The notes under the pieces are model-generated. The model had not been told where the DNA came from. It made no database searches and was given only the letters and a program-made list of their open reading frames with translations. 64,000 nucleotides of DNA from Malachius bipustulatus (Eukaryota > Arthropoda > Insecta > Coleoptera > Melyridae), in assembly GCA_910589415.1 (NCBI GenBank), contig OU342636.1:45647735-45711734 (forward strand), written 5' to 3'. Of this stretch, positions 12,101 to 23,291 are shown one piece after another. The number at the start of each line of letters is the position of its first letter. The first letter of the stretch is position 1. Position numbers and translations under genes: made by a program.

Positions 12101-14453
12101 CAGGCGATAGAAAGTGCGAGAAGTTCAGAACTGTAAGTGGTTTTTCTGTAGCTCTCCCCGTTTTTGAGATATGACCGTTTAAATTTGAAAATTTGCAAAT
12201 TTTTGATCTCGTTTTGTGAAAAAATTGAGGACTTTACGGTCCAACTGGATTAATTTTCCGACTCATATGGCAGTCGACTGTGTTCACACAAAATTACGCC
12301 CCGTTCTGAAGACATCGATTTTTCCTGAAAATATGAAGCTCTGCAAATTTTTCAGATTTTTTTTTTCTCTTCGATTTTGATGAAAATCTCTAGTCAGGCG
12401 ATAGAAAGTGCGAGAAGTTCAGAACTGTAAGTGGTTTTTCTGTAGCTCTCCCCGTTTTTGAGATATGACCGTTTAAATTTGAAAATTTGCAAATTTTTTA
12501 GCTTTTCAAAATTTTTGATCTCGTTTTGTGAAAAAACTGAGGACTTTACGGTCCAACTGGATTAATTTTCCGACTCATATGGCAATCGACTGTGTTCACA
12601 CAAAATTACGTCCCGTTCTGAAGACATCGATTTTTCCTGAAAATATGAAGCTCTGCAAGTTTTTCAGAATTTTTTTTCTCTTCGATTTTGATGAAAATCT
12701 CTAGCCAGGCGATAGAAAGTGCGAGAAGTTCAGAACTGTAAGTGGTTTTTCTGTAGCTCTCCCCGTTTTTGAGATATGACCGTTTAAATTTGAAAATTTG
12801 CAAATTTTTTAGCTTTTCAAAATTTTTGATCTCGTTTTGTGAAAAAACTGAGGACTTTACGGTCCAACTGGATTAATTTTCCGACTCATATGGCAATCGA
12901 CTGTGTTCACACAAAATTACGTCCCGTTCTGAAGACATCGATTTTTCCTGAAAATATGAAGCTCTGCAAGTTTTTCAGAATTTTTTTTCTCTTCGATTTT
13001 GATGAAAATCCCTAGTCAGGCGATAGAAAGTGCGAGAAGTTCAGAACTGTAAGTGGTTTTTCTGTAGCTCTCCCCGTTTTCAAGATATGACCGTTTAAAT
13101 TTGGAAATTTGCAAATTTTTTAGCTTTTCAAAATTTTTGATCTCGTTTTGTGAAAAAATTGAGGACTTTACGGTCCAACTGGATTAATTTTCCGACTCAT
13201 ATGGCAGTCGACTGTGTTCACACAAAATTACGTCCCGTTCTGAAGACATCGATTTTTCCTGAAAATATGAAGCTCTGCAAGTTTTTCAGAATTTTTTTTC
13301 TCTTCGATTTTGATGAAAATCCCTAGTCAGGCGATAGAAAGTGCGAGAAGTTCAGAACTGTAAGTGGTTTTTCTGTAGCTCTCCCCGTTTTCAAGATATG
13401 ACCGTTTAAATTTGAAAATTTGCAATTTTTTTAGCTTTTCAAAATTTTTGATCTCGTTTTGTGAAAAAATTGAGGACTTTACGGTCCAACTGGATTAATT
13501 TTCCGACTCATATGGCAGTCGACTGTGTTCACACAAAATTACGCCCCGTTCTGAAGACATCGATTTTTCCTGAAAATATGAAGCTCTGCAAATTTTTCAG
13601 ATTTTTTTTCTCTTCGATTTTGATGAAAATCTCTAGTCAGGCGATAGAAAGTGCGAGAAGTTCAGAACTGTAAGTGGTTTTTCTGTAGCTCTCCCCGTTT
13701 TTGAGATATGACCGTTTAAATTTGAAAATTTGCAAATTTTTTAGCTTTTAAAAATTTTTGATCTCGTTTTGTGAAAAAACTGAGGACTTTACGGTCCAAC
13801 TGGATTAATTTTCCGACTCATATGGCAATCGACTGTGTTCACACAAAATTACGTCCCGTTCTGAAGACATCGATTTTTCCTGAAAATATGAAGCTCTGCA
13901 AGTTTTTCAGATTTTTTTTTCTCTTCGATTTTGATGAAAATCTCTAGTCAGGCGATAGAAAGTGCGAGAAGTTCAGAACTGTAAGTGGTTTTTCTGTAGC
14001 TCTCCCCGTTTTTGAGATATGACCGTTTAAACTTGAAAATTTGCAAATTTTTGATCTCGTTTTGTGAAAAAATTGAGGACTTTACGGTCCAACTGGATTA
14101 ATTTTCCGACTCATATGGCAGTCGACTGTGTTCACACAAAATTACGCCCCGTTCTGAAGACATCGATTTTTCCTGAAAATATGAAGCTCTGCAAATTTTT
14201 CAGATTTTTTTTTTCTCTTCGATTTTGATGAAAATCTCTAGTCAGGCGATAGAAAGTGCGAGAAGTTCAGAACTGTAAGTGGTTTTTCTGTAGCTCTCCC
14301 CGTTTTTGAGATATGACCGTTTAAATTTGAAAATTTGCAAATTTTTTAGCTTTTCAAAATTTTTGATCTCGTTTTGTGAAAAAACTGAGGACTTTACGGT
14401 CCAACTGGATTAATTTTCCGACTCATATGGCAATCGACTGTGTTCACACAAAA
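9127..14453. repeat. Higher-order repeats of 1243 and 1848 bp
   Basis: The variant AATTTGGAAATTTG at about 10010, 11252 and 13101 marks steps of 1242 bp (four monomers) and 1849 bp (six monomers including one deleted monomer). Two monomers, near 12198 and 14046, share the same ~18-bp loss, reading GCAAATTTTTGATCTCG where others have an extra TTTTAGC...CAAAA segment. The shared deletion, exactly 1848 bp apart, shows the whole block was duplicated after the deletion arose. The lost piece lies between two copies of AAATTTTT, consistent with slippage or microhomology deletion. Confidence 0.85.
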
Positions 14454-17270
14454 TTACGTCCCGTTCTGAAGACATCGATTTTTCCTGAAAATATGAAGCT
14501 CTGCAAGTTTTTCAGAATTTTTTTTCTCTTCGATTTTGATGAAAATCTCTAGCCAGGCGATAGAAAGTGCGAGAAGTTCAGAACTGTAAGTGGTTTTTCT
14601 GTAGCTCTCCCCGTTTTTGAGATATGACCGTTTAAATTTGAAAATTTGCAAATTTTTTAGCTTTTCAAAATTTTTGATCTCGTTTTGTGAAAAAACTGAG
14701 GACTTTACGGTCCAACTGGATTAATTTTCCGACTCATATGGCAATCGACTGTGTTCACACAAAATTACGTCCCGTTCTGAAGACATCGATTTTTCCTGAA
14801 AATATGAAGCTCTGCAAGTTTTTCAGAATTTTTTTTCTCTTCGATTTTGATGAAAATCCCTAGTCAGGCGATAGAAAGTGCGAGAAGTTCAGAACTGTAA
14901 GTGGTTTTTCTGTAGCTCTCCCCGTTTTTGAGATATGACCGTTTAAATTTGAAAATTTGCAAATTTTTTAGCTTTTCAAAATTTTTGATCTCGTTTTGTG
15001 AAAAAACTGAGGGCTTTACGGTCCAACTGGATTAATTTTCCGACTCATATGGCAATCGACTGTGTTCACACAAAATTACGTCCCGTTCTGAAGACATCGA
15101 TTTTTCCTGAAAATATGAAGCTCTGCAAGTTTTTCAGAATTTTTTTTCTCTTCGATTTCGATGAAAATCCCTAGTCAGGCGATAGAAAGTGCGAGAAGTT
15201 CAGAACTGTAAGTGGTTTTTCTGTAGCTCTCCCCGTTTTTGAGATATGACCGTTTAAATTTGAAAATTTGCAAATTTTTAAGCTTTTCAAAATTTTTGAT
15301 CTCGTTTTGTGAAAAAACTGAGGACTTTACGGTCCAACTGGATTAATTTTCCGACTCATATGGCAATCGGCTGTGTTCACACAAAATTACGTCCCGTTCT
15401 GAAGACATCGATTTTTCCTGAAAATATGAAGCTCTGCAAGTTTTTCAGAATTTTTTTTCTCTTCGATTTTGATGAAAATCCCTAGTCAGGCGATAGAAAG
15501 TGCGAGAAGTTCAGAACTGTAAGTGGTTTTTCTGTAGCTCTCCCCGTTTTTGAGATATGACCGTTTAAATTTGAAAATTTGCAAATTTTTTAGCTTTTCA
15601 AAATTTTTGATCTCGTTTTGTGAAAAAACTGAGGACTTTACGGTCCAACTGGATTAATTTTCCGACTCATATGGCAATCGACTGTGTTCACACAAAATTA
15701 CGTCCCGTTCTGAAGACATCGATTTTTCCTGAAAATATGAAGCTCTGCAAGTTTTTCAGAAATTTTTTTCTCTTCGATTTTGATGAAAATCCCTAGTCAG
15801 GCGATAGAAAGTGCGAGAAGTTCAGAACTGTAAGTGGTTTTTCTGTAGCTCTCCCCGTTTTTGAGATATGACCGTTTAAATTTGAAAATTTGCAAATTTT
15901 TTAGCTTTTCAAAATTTTTGATCTCGTTTTGTGAAAAAATTGAGGACTTTACGGTCCAACTGGATTAATTTTCCGACTCATATGGCAGTCGACTGTGTTC
16001 ACACAAAATTACGCCCCGTTCTGAAGACATCGATTTTTCCTGAAAATATGAAGCTCTGCAAATTTTTCAGATTTTTTTTTCTCTTCGATTTTGATGAAAA
16101 TCTCTAGTCAGGCGATAGAAAGTGCGAGAAGTTTAGAACTGTAAGTGGTTTTTCTGTAGCTCTCCCCGTTTTTGAGATATGACCGTTTGAATTTGAAAAT
16201 TTGCAATTTTTTTAGCTTTTCAAAATTTTTGATCTCGTTTTGTGAAAAAATTGAGGACTTTACGGTCCAACTGGATTAATTTTCCGACTCATATGACAGT
16301 CGACTGTGTTCACACAAAATTACGCCCCGTTCTGAAGACATCGATTTTTCCTGAAAATATGAAGCTCTGCAAATTTTTCAGAATTTTTTTTCTCTTCGAT
16401 TTTGATGAAAATCCCTAGTCAGGCGATAGAAAGTGCGAGAAGTTCAGAACTGTAAGTGGTTTTTCTGTAGCTCTCCCCGTTTTTGAGATATGACCGTTTA
16501 AATTTGAAAATTTGCAAATTTTTTAGCTTTTCAAAATTTTTGATCTCGTTTTGTGAAAAAATTGAGGACTTTACGGTCCAACTGGATTAATTTTCCGACT
16601 CATATGGCAGTCGACTGTGTTCACACAAAATTACGCCCCGTTCTGAAGACATCGGTTTTTCCTGAAAATATGAAGCTCTGCAAATTTTTCAGATTTTTTT
16701 TTCTCTTCGATTTTGATGAAAATCTCTAGTCAGGCGATAGAAAGTGCGAGAAGTTCAGAACTGTAAGTGGTTTTTCTGTAGCTCTCCCCGTTTTTGAGAT
16801 ATGACCGTTTAAATTTGAAAATTTGCAAATTTTTTAGCTTTTCAAAATTTTTGATCTCGTTTTGTTAAAAAATTGAGGACTTTACGGTCCAACTGGATTA
16901 ATTTTCCGACTCATATGGCAATCGACTGTGTTCACACAAAATTACGTCCCGTTCTGAAGACATCGATTTTTCCTGAAAATATGAAGCTCTGCAAGTTTTT
17001 CAGAATTTTTTTTCTCTTCGATTTTGATGAAAATCCCTAGTCAGGCGATAGAAAGTGCGAGAAGTTCAGAACTGTAAGTGGTTTTTCTGTAGCTCTCCCC
17101 GTTTTTGAGATATGACCGTTTAAATTTGAAAATTTGCAAATTTTTTAGCTTTTCAAAATTTTTGATCTCGTTTTGTTAAAAAACTGAGGACTTTACGGTC
17201 CAACTGGATTAATTTTCCGACTCATATGGCAGTCGACTGTGTTCACACAAAATTACGCCCAGTTCTGAAG

Positions 17271-17275
17271 ACATC
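17271..17275. repeat. LINE target-site duplication, 5' copy (ACATC)
   Basis: ACATC directly precedes the inserted sequence and is repeated at 19866-19870 directly after the (TTA)n tail, where the satellite resumes with GATTTTTCCTG. The uninterrupted satellite reads GAAGACATCGATTTTT. Confidence 0.85.
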
Positions 17276-17321
17276 TTTTTTTGGATTTTTGAATTGAAAG
17301 TTTTTTTTTTTTTTTTTTTTT
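17276..17321 (+). other. T-rich filler at the LINE 5' junction with a T21 tract
   Basis: Between the target-site copy and the first recognisable LINE codons (about 17322) are 46 bases of nearly pure T and A. They start TTTTTTTGGATTTTTG and include an unbroken run of 21 T at 17301-17321. The LINE reading frame is closed by TGA at 17295. The segment is neither satellite nor obviously LINE coding sequence, so it may be junction filler made during integration or a slipped homopolymer. Confidence 0.6.
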
Positions 17322-17327
17322 CATTTT

Positions 17328-19634
17328 TTGAATTTTTTGAACAATGTTGGGAATACAAATGGTCGCACTTTGGATTTGGTGATTGGCAGTATGGATTGCA
17401 GAGTATGTAGAGAGTATTTACCTGTCGTTCCGGAGGATGACCATCATCCGTCCCTATTGATTGAGGTGGACTGTTCTACCACAGAAGTGGCTAATTATCC
17501 GTGCAATTCGGGTGAGTTCAGATACAATTTTAAAAGAGCTAATTTTCCGGAGTTATACCATTTTTTCGTCATGCAGGATTGGACTGCATTGTATCAATTA
17601 AAAGATGTCAACGATGCCTGTGATTGTTTCTATCAAATTGTGAATTCCATTTTTGAGCAATTTGTTCCTAAATACAGTAAGAAACCCAAAGTAGTCTTCT
17701 ACCCTCCGTGGTATGACCGTCAAATTATTAAAGATATTAAACGCAAGCACAGGTATCATCGTCTTTATAAACGAATGAATAGTACAATATACTTGGGCAA
17801 GTTCAGGGAGCTTAGAGCTTCGATTAGAACACAAATAAGGCGCGCTCATGTTGAGTATATTCGCAGGATTGAGAACGAGTTGAATGGTGAGCCGAGACGA
17901 TTCTGGCAGTATGTACAGAATAAGAGGGCTACTTCCAGAATTCCTGGTTCCATGGTTGACCATCGGGGCTTGGAGTGTGACAGCCATGCTGACATCTTAG
18001 CCAGCTTTGCTGACTATTTTGCCAGTGTTTATTTACCAAGCTCTAGTGATGGAGATGACGGTGATGGGTTTTCCGATCCTCCAATGGGTTCGCTATTTAT
18101 TGATGTGCCGCGGTTGTCGGCCGACGATGTTCGTAGGGCAGTGAGGAGACTGAAGAATAAAGCTACTGCGGGTTCTGATCAAATTCCCAGCTATCTTGTC
18201 AGAGACTGTTCAGAGGTACTAGTTGAGCCGTTAAAATATATCTTTAACCTATCGCTGGAGACCTGTACTTTTCCGAACGCCTGGAAAGTGGCCAGGATAT
18301 GTCCCGTGCTGAAGAGTGGGAATTCGACAATGGTTAGTAATTATAGACCAATATCTATCCTCAATAACTTCGCCAAGGTGTTTGAGATGTCCTTGTATTC
18401 CCGTATCTATCCACTGATAAGAAACAGTATTTCCCCCTGTCAGCATGGATTTGTCGAAGGTCGATCCACGGTCACGAATCTGTCTTGCTTTACGCAGTTC
18501 GTTGCCGAAGCTTTGGACGATCAAAAACAGGTGGATGTAGTCTATACAGACTTTTCCAAGGCCTTCGACAAAATTGACCATTCTCTTCTACTAGTGAAAC
18601 TCGATCGATTCGGTTTTAGTTCAAAATTGATCTCCCTTATCAAATCTTACTTGCTTGACCGACTTCAATACGTTTCATACAATGGCTATAGTTCACCATC
18701 CTTCTCACCTTCATCCGGTGTTCCCCAGGGCTCTAACTTGGGACCGCTCCTATTCCTGATATTTATCAATGATATTACGGACACCATTCGCACTCCTAAG
18801 TTACTCTTTGCTGATGACTTGAAGGTATTCTCTGTGGTTGAGAACGAGAATGACTGTCTTCTCTTGCAGACTACCATCAATAGTATTGAGCGATGGTGTG
18901 GGTCTAATCATATAAATTTGAATATAAATAAGTGTCGAGTGATGTCATTCACTCGGAAAAAGTGTCCAATATTATTTGAATATTCATTGGGATCCACACC
19001 ATTCACCCGCGTGGATGTTATGAGAGACTTAGGTGTTGTCTTCGACAAAGTTCTTTCCTTCTCTGAACACATCGCGTACACAACGAAGTCAGCCCTGAAA
19101 ATGCTGGGCTTTATCTCTAGAAATAGTGTCAATTTTACAAGCGAACACTCGTTGAAAGTTTTGTATTATGCGTACGTTAGATCAAGGCTGGATTATTGTA
19201 GTTTAGTTTGGTCGCCACAGTACTATTGTCATATTAACGACCTGGAGCGCGTCCAGAGAAGGTTTCTCAAGTTACTGAACTTTCGTTTGTACCACATATA
19301 TCCTCCTAGGGGTGGTGATCATGGTCTTCTGCTGGAGCGATTTGGATTCATGCCACTAGATAAACGGCGGAAAATGATGGCAGTGAAATTTCTTTGTGCT
19401 CTTTTCCGCAACAAAATTGACTGCCCTGAGCTGCTCTCACAGTTCAATATTCGAGTACCAAGTTTTGACTCTAGAAATTCGACCATATTCTATATGAAGA
19501 TTGCCAGATCCAATGTGCTGACGAAATCACCCATTTACCTAATGTCCGCTAGCTTTAATCTAATTAGTGAATATTGTGATCTTAACACAAGCTCGCTGGC
19601 GGATATATTGACTTACGCTGAACGAGTACTATGA
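17328..19634 (+). CDS. LINE ORF2 remnant: endonuclease C-terminus plus reverse transcriptase
   Basis: Partial ORF2 protein of 768 residues, frame open through to TGA. It would nick target DNA and copy LINE RNA at the nick. Residues 11-20 (NGRTLDLVIG) and the DDHHP at 37-41 are the end of an APE-type endonuclease; its first ~200 residues are absent. The RT follows: YRPIS 339-343, TDFSKAFD 407-414 (first catalytic Asp), SGVPQGS 463-469, FADD 494-497 (catalytic Asp pair), DLGVVFD 567-573. After the RT comes a conserved C-terminal region with RSRLDYCSLVW (618-628) and KRRKMMAVKFL (679-689). All key RT residues are present. The frame has no true start here: the listed first codon is TTG and the first in-frame ATG is at 17391 (residue 22). 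It is a 5'-truncated copy with no promoter, so expression is doubtful. Confidence 0.93.
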   Translation: MNFLNNVGNTNGRTLDLVIGSMDCRVCREYLPVVPEDDHHPSLLIEVDCSTTEVANYPCNSGEFRYNFKRANFPELYHFFVMQDWTALYQLKDVNDACDCFYQIVNSIFEQFVPKYSKKPKVVFYPPWYDRQIIKDIKRKHRYHRLYKRMNSTIYLGKFRELRASIRTQIRRAHVEYIRRIENELNGEPRRFWQYVQNKRATSRIPGSMVDHRGLECDSHADILASFADYFASVYLPSSSDGDDGDGFSDPPMGSLFIDVPRLSADDVRRAVRRLKNKATAGSDQIPSYLVRDCSEVLVEPLKYIFNLSLETCTFPNAWKVARICPVLKSGNSTMVSNYRPISILNNFAKVFEMSLYSRIYPLIRNSISPCQHGFVEGRSTVTNLSCFTQFVAEALDDQKQVDVVYTDFSKAFDKIDHSLLLVKLDRFGFSSKLISLIKSYLLDRLQYVSYNGYSSPSFSPSSGVPQGSNLGPLLFLIFINDITDTIRTPKLLFADDLKVFSVVENENDCLLLQTTINSIERWCGSNHINLNINKCRVMSFTRKKCPILFEYSLGSTPFTRVDVMRDLGVVFDKVLSFSEHIAYTTKSALKMLGFISRNSVNFTSEHSLKVLYYAYVRSRLDYCSLVWSPQYYCHINDLERVQRRFLKLLNFRLYHIYPPRGGDHGLLLERFGFMPLDKRRKMMAVKFLCALFRNKIDCPELLSQFNIRVPSFDSRNSTIFYMKIARSNVLTKSPIYLMSASFNLISEYCDLNTSSLADILTYAERVL

Positions 19635-19866
19635 TTGGGTTTTTTCTTTGCGGATTTATCTACTTACAGAAGTGATTTTGTTTTTGTATTGATTTTTTTT
19701 TCTTTTTTGTTAAATTGTTTTGTTATTTAAATCCTTAAATTAAGTTTGGAATTGATATAGATTTTGGTTGTTTCTGTGTGTATGTACTTTAATTGTAACA
19801 TTGTCCTGTTATTGGATGTTACCATCTGTTGGGCAATAAAGGTTATTATTATTATTATTATTATTA
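19635..19866 (+). other. LINE 3' UTR, AATAAA signal and (TTA)8 tail
   Basis: After the TGA comes about 200 bp of T-rich 3' UTR. The last ~45 bases (TTGTCCTGTTATTGGAT, then CTGTTGGGCAATAAAG) are nearly the same as in the second LINE family at 41984-42027, so this is likely the RT-recognised 3' end. AATAAA lies at 19835-19840. Eight TTA units (19843-19866) replace the poly-A tail typical of many LINEs; the last A is shared with the target-site duplication. Confidence 0.88.
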
Positions 19867-19870
19867 CATC
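19866..19870. repeat. LINE target-site duplication, 3' copy (ACATC)
   Basis: Second copy of ACATC, where the satellite resumes in the phase at which it was interrupted at 17275. Confidence 0.85.
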
Positions 19871-22800
19871 GATTTTTCCTGAAAATATGAAGCTCTGCAA
19901 ATTTTTCAGATTTTTTTTTCTCTTCGATTTTGATGAAAATCTCTAGTCAGGCGATAGAAAGTGCGAGAAGTTCAGAACTGTAAGTGGTTTTTCTGTAGCT
20001 CTCCCCGTTTTTGAGATATGACCGTTTAAATTTGAAAATTTGCAAATTTTTTAGCTTTTCAAAATTTTTGATCTCGTTTTGTGAAAAAACTGAGGACTTT
20101 ACGGTCCAACTGGATTAATTTTCCGACTCATATGGCAATCGACTGTGTTCACACAAAATTACGTCCCGTTCGGAAGACATCGATTTTTCCTGAAAATATG
20201 AAGCTCTGCAAGTTTTTCAGAATTTTTTTTCTCTTCGATTTTGATGAAAATCCCTAGTCAGGCGATAGAAAGTGCGAGAAGTTCAGAACTGTAAGTGGTT
20301 TTTCTGTAGCTCTCCCCGTTTTTGAGATATGACCGTTTAAATTTGAAAATTTGCAAATTTTTTAGCTTTTCAAAATTTTTGATCTCGTTTTGTGAAAAAA
20401 CTGAGGACTTTACGGTCCAACTGGATTAATTTTCCGACTCATATGGCAGTCGACTGTGTTCACACAAAATTACGTCCCGTTCGGAAGACATCGATTTTTC
20501 CTGAAAATATGAAGCTCTGCAAATTTTTCAGATTTTTTTTTCTCTTCGATTTTGATGAAAATCTCTAGTCAGGCGATAGAAAGTGCGAGAAGTTCAGAAC
20601 TGTAAGTGGTTTTTCTGTAGCTCTCCCCGTTTTTGAGATATGACCGTTTAAATTTGAAAATTTGCAAATTTTTTAGCTTTTCAAAATTTTTGATCTCGTT
20701 TTGTTAAAAAATTGAGGACTTTACGGTTCAACTGGATTAATTTTCCGACTCATATGGCAATCGACTGTGTTCACACAAAATTACGTCCCGTTCTGAAGAC
20801 ATCGATTTTTCCTGAAAATATGAAGCTCTGCAAGTTTTTCAGAATTTTTTTTCTCTTCGATTTTGATGAAAATCCCTAGTCAGGCGATAGAAAGTGCGAG
20901 AAGTTCAGAACTGTAAGTGGTTTTTCTGTAGCTCTCCCCGTTTTTGAGATATGACCGTTTAAATTTGAAAATTTGCAAATTTTTTAGCTTTTCAAAATTT
21001 TTGATCTCGTTTTGTGAAAAAATTGAGGACTTTACGGTCCAACTGGATTAATTTTCCGACTCATATGGCAGTCGACTGTGTTCACACAAAATTACGCCCC
21101 GTTCTGAAGACATCGATTTTTCCTGTAAATATGAAGCTCTGCAAGTTTTTCAGAATTTTTTTTCTCTTCGATTTTGATGAAAATCCCTAGTCAGGCGATA
21201 GAAAGTGCGAGAAGTTCAGAACTGTAAGTGGTTTTTCTGTAGCTCTCCCCGTTTTCAAGATATGACCGTTTAAATTTGAAAATTTGCAATTTTTTTAGCT
21301 TTTCAAAATTTTTGATCTCGTTTTGTGAAAAAATTGAGGACTTTACGGTCCAACTGGATTAATTTTCCGACTCATATGTCAGTCGACTGTGTTCACACAA
21401 AATTACGCCCCGTTCTGAAGACATCGATTTTTCCTGAAAATATGAAGCTCTGCAAATTTTTCAGATTTTTTTTTCTCTTCGATTTTGATGAAAATCTATA
21501 GTCAGGCGATAGAAAGTGCGAGAAGTTCAGAACTGTAAGTGGTTTTTCTGTAGCTCTCCCCGTTTTTGAGATATGACCGTTTAAATTTGAAAATTTGCAA
21601 ATTTTTTAGCTTTTCAAAATTTTTGATCTCGTTTTGTGAAAAAACTGAGGACTTTACGGTCCAACTGGATTAATTTTCCGACTCATATGGCAATCGACTG
21701 TGTTCACACAAAATTACGTCCCGTTCTGAAGACATCGATTTTTCCTGTTAATATGAAGCTCTGCAAGTTTTTCAGAATTTTTTTTCTCTTCGATTTTGAT
21801 GAAAATCCCTAGTCAGGCGATATAAAGTGCGAGAAGTTCAGAACTGTAAGTGGTTTTTCTGTAGCTCTCCCCGTTTTTGAGATATGACCGTTTAAATTTG
21901 AAAATTTGCAAATTTTTTAGCTTTTCAAAATTTTTGATCTCGTTTTGTGAAAAAACTGAGGACTTTACGGTCCAACTGGATTAATTTTCCTACTCATATG
22001 GCAATCGACTGTGTTCACACAAAATTACGTCCCGTTCTGAAGACATCGATTTTTCCTGAAAATATGAAGCTCTGCAAGTTTTTCAGAATTTTTTTTCTCT
22101 TCGATTTTGATGAAAATCCCTAGTCAGGCGATAGAAAGTGCGAGAAGTTCAGAACTATAAGTGGTTTTTCTGTAGCTCTCCCCGTTTTTGAGATATGACC
22201 GTTTAAATTTGAAAATTTGCAAATTTTTTAGCTTTTCAAAATATTTGATCTCGTTTTGTGAAAAAACTGAGGACTTTACGGTCCAACTGGATTAATTTTC
22301 CGACTCATATGGCAATCGACTGTGTTCACACAAAATTACGTCCCGTTCTGAAGACATCGATTTTTCCTGAAAATATGAAGCTCTGCAAGTTTTTCAGAAT
22401 TTTTTTTCTCTTCGATTTTGATGAAATACTCTAGTCAGGCGATAGAAAGTGCGAGAAGTTCAGAACTGTAAGTGGTTTTTCTGTAGCTCTCCCCGTTTTT
22501 GAGATATGACCGTTTAAATTTGAAAATTTGCAAATTTTTTAGCTTTTCAAAATTTTTGATCTCGTTTTGTGAAAAAATTGAGGACTTTACGGTCCAACTG
22601 GATTAATTTTCCGACTCATATGGCAGTCGACTGTGTTCACACAAAATTACGCCCCGTTCTGAAGACATCGATTTTTCCTGAAAATATGAAGCTCTGCAAA
22701 TTTTTCAGATTTTTTTTTCTCTTCGATTTTGATGAAAATCTCTAGTCAGGCGATAGAAAGTGCGAGAAGTTCAGAACTGTAAGTGGTTTTTCTGTAGCTC

Positions 22801-23286
22801 TCCCCGTTTTTGAGATATGACCGTTTAAATTTGAAAATTTGCAAATTTTTTAGCTTTTCAAAATTTTTGATCTCGTTTTGTTAAAAAATTGAGGACTTTA
22901 CGGTCCAACTGGATTAATTTTCCGACTCATATGGCAATCGACTGTGTTCACACAAAATTACGTCCCGTTCTGAAGACATCGATTTTTCCTGAAAATATGA
23001 AGCTCTGCAAGTTTTTCAGAATTTTTTTTCTCTTCGATTTTGATGAAAATCCCTAGTCAGGCGATAGAAAGTGCGAGAAGTTCAGAACTGTAAGTGGTTT
23101 TTCTGTAGCTCTCCCCGTTTTTGAGATATGACCGTTTAAATTTGAAAATTTGCAAATTTTTTAGCTTTTCAAAATTTTTGATCTCGTTTTGTTAAAAAAC
23201 TGAGGACTTTACGGTCCAACTGGATTAATTTTCCGACTCATATGGCAGTCGACTGTGTTCACACAAAATTACGCCCAGTTCTGAAG

Positions 23287-23291
23287 ACATC
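23287..23291. other. Paralogous empty site of the LINE insertion
   Basis: The satellite here reads straight through GAAGACATCGATTTTTCC. The flanks match those of the LINE-bearing site: TTTGTTAAAAAACTGAGG and GCCCAGTTC before it, a subfamily B 3' half after it, and the GTTCGGAAG monomer next. This is the uninterrupted counterpart one 11-mer along. Confidence 0.85.

Larger units (their letters stand above)
1..17275. repeat. Satellite array, block I (~310-bp monomers)
   Basis: Head-to-tail tandem array of about 55 monomers of 310-311 bp. The landmark AAGTTCAGAACTG recurs at 1, 312, 622 and 933 and so on to the LINE at 17276. All copies are in the same orientation and very similar, differing mostly at a small set of recurring variant sites plus T-run length. 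It is non-coding satellite DNA, probably heterochromatic; a centromeric or pericentromeric location is only inferred from its size and homogeneity. The array continues past the left edge of the window. No gene, promoter or RNA gene is visible in it. Confidence 0.98.
17276..19865 (+). mobile_element. 5'-truncated non-LTR retrotransposon (LINE)
   Basis: About 2.6 kb that breaks one satellite monomer, with a 5-bp target-site duplication, an apurinic-endonuclease C-terminal remnant, a complete reverse-transcriptase region, a 3' UTR, AATAAA and a (TTA)8 tail. ORF1 and most of the endonuclease are missing, as in the usual 5' truncation of target-primed reverse transcription. The protein has the look of the Jockey/CR1-like group of LINEs and no RNase H domain is visible after the RT; the exact clade is not resolved. 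Having no promoter or ORF1, it is probably dead on arrival, but its frame has no stops, so it inserted recently. It matches satellite position to position with an empty paralogue at 23287-23291. Confidence 0.95.

Noticed and set aside
17598..19132. Minus-strand open frames inside the LINE
   Set aside because: Antisense shadows of the RT coding sequence; no domain or start context.
17276..19865. Calling the LINE an I-factor because of its TTA-type tail
   Set aside because: No RNase H domain is visible after the RT, and tail type alone does not define the clade.
19764..19946. 60-residue plus-strand frame across the LINE tail
   Set aside because: It runs from the LINE 3' UTR through the TTA tail into satellite, so it is a junction artefact.
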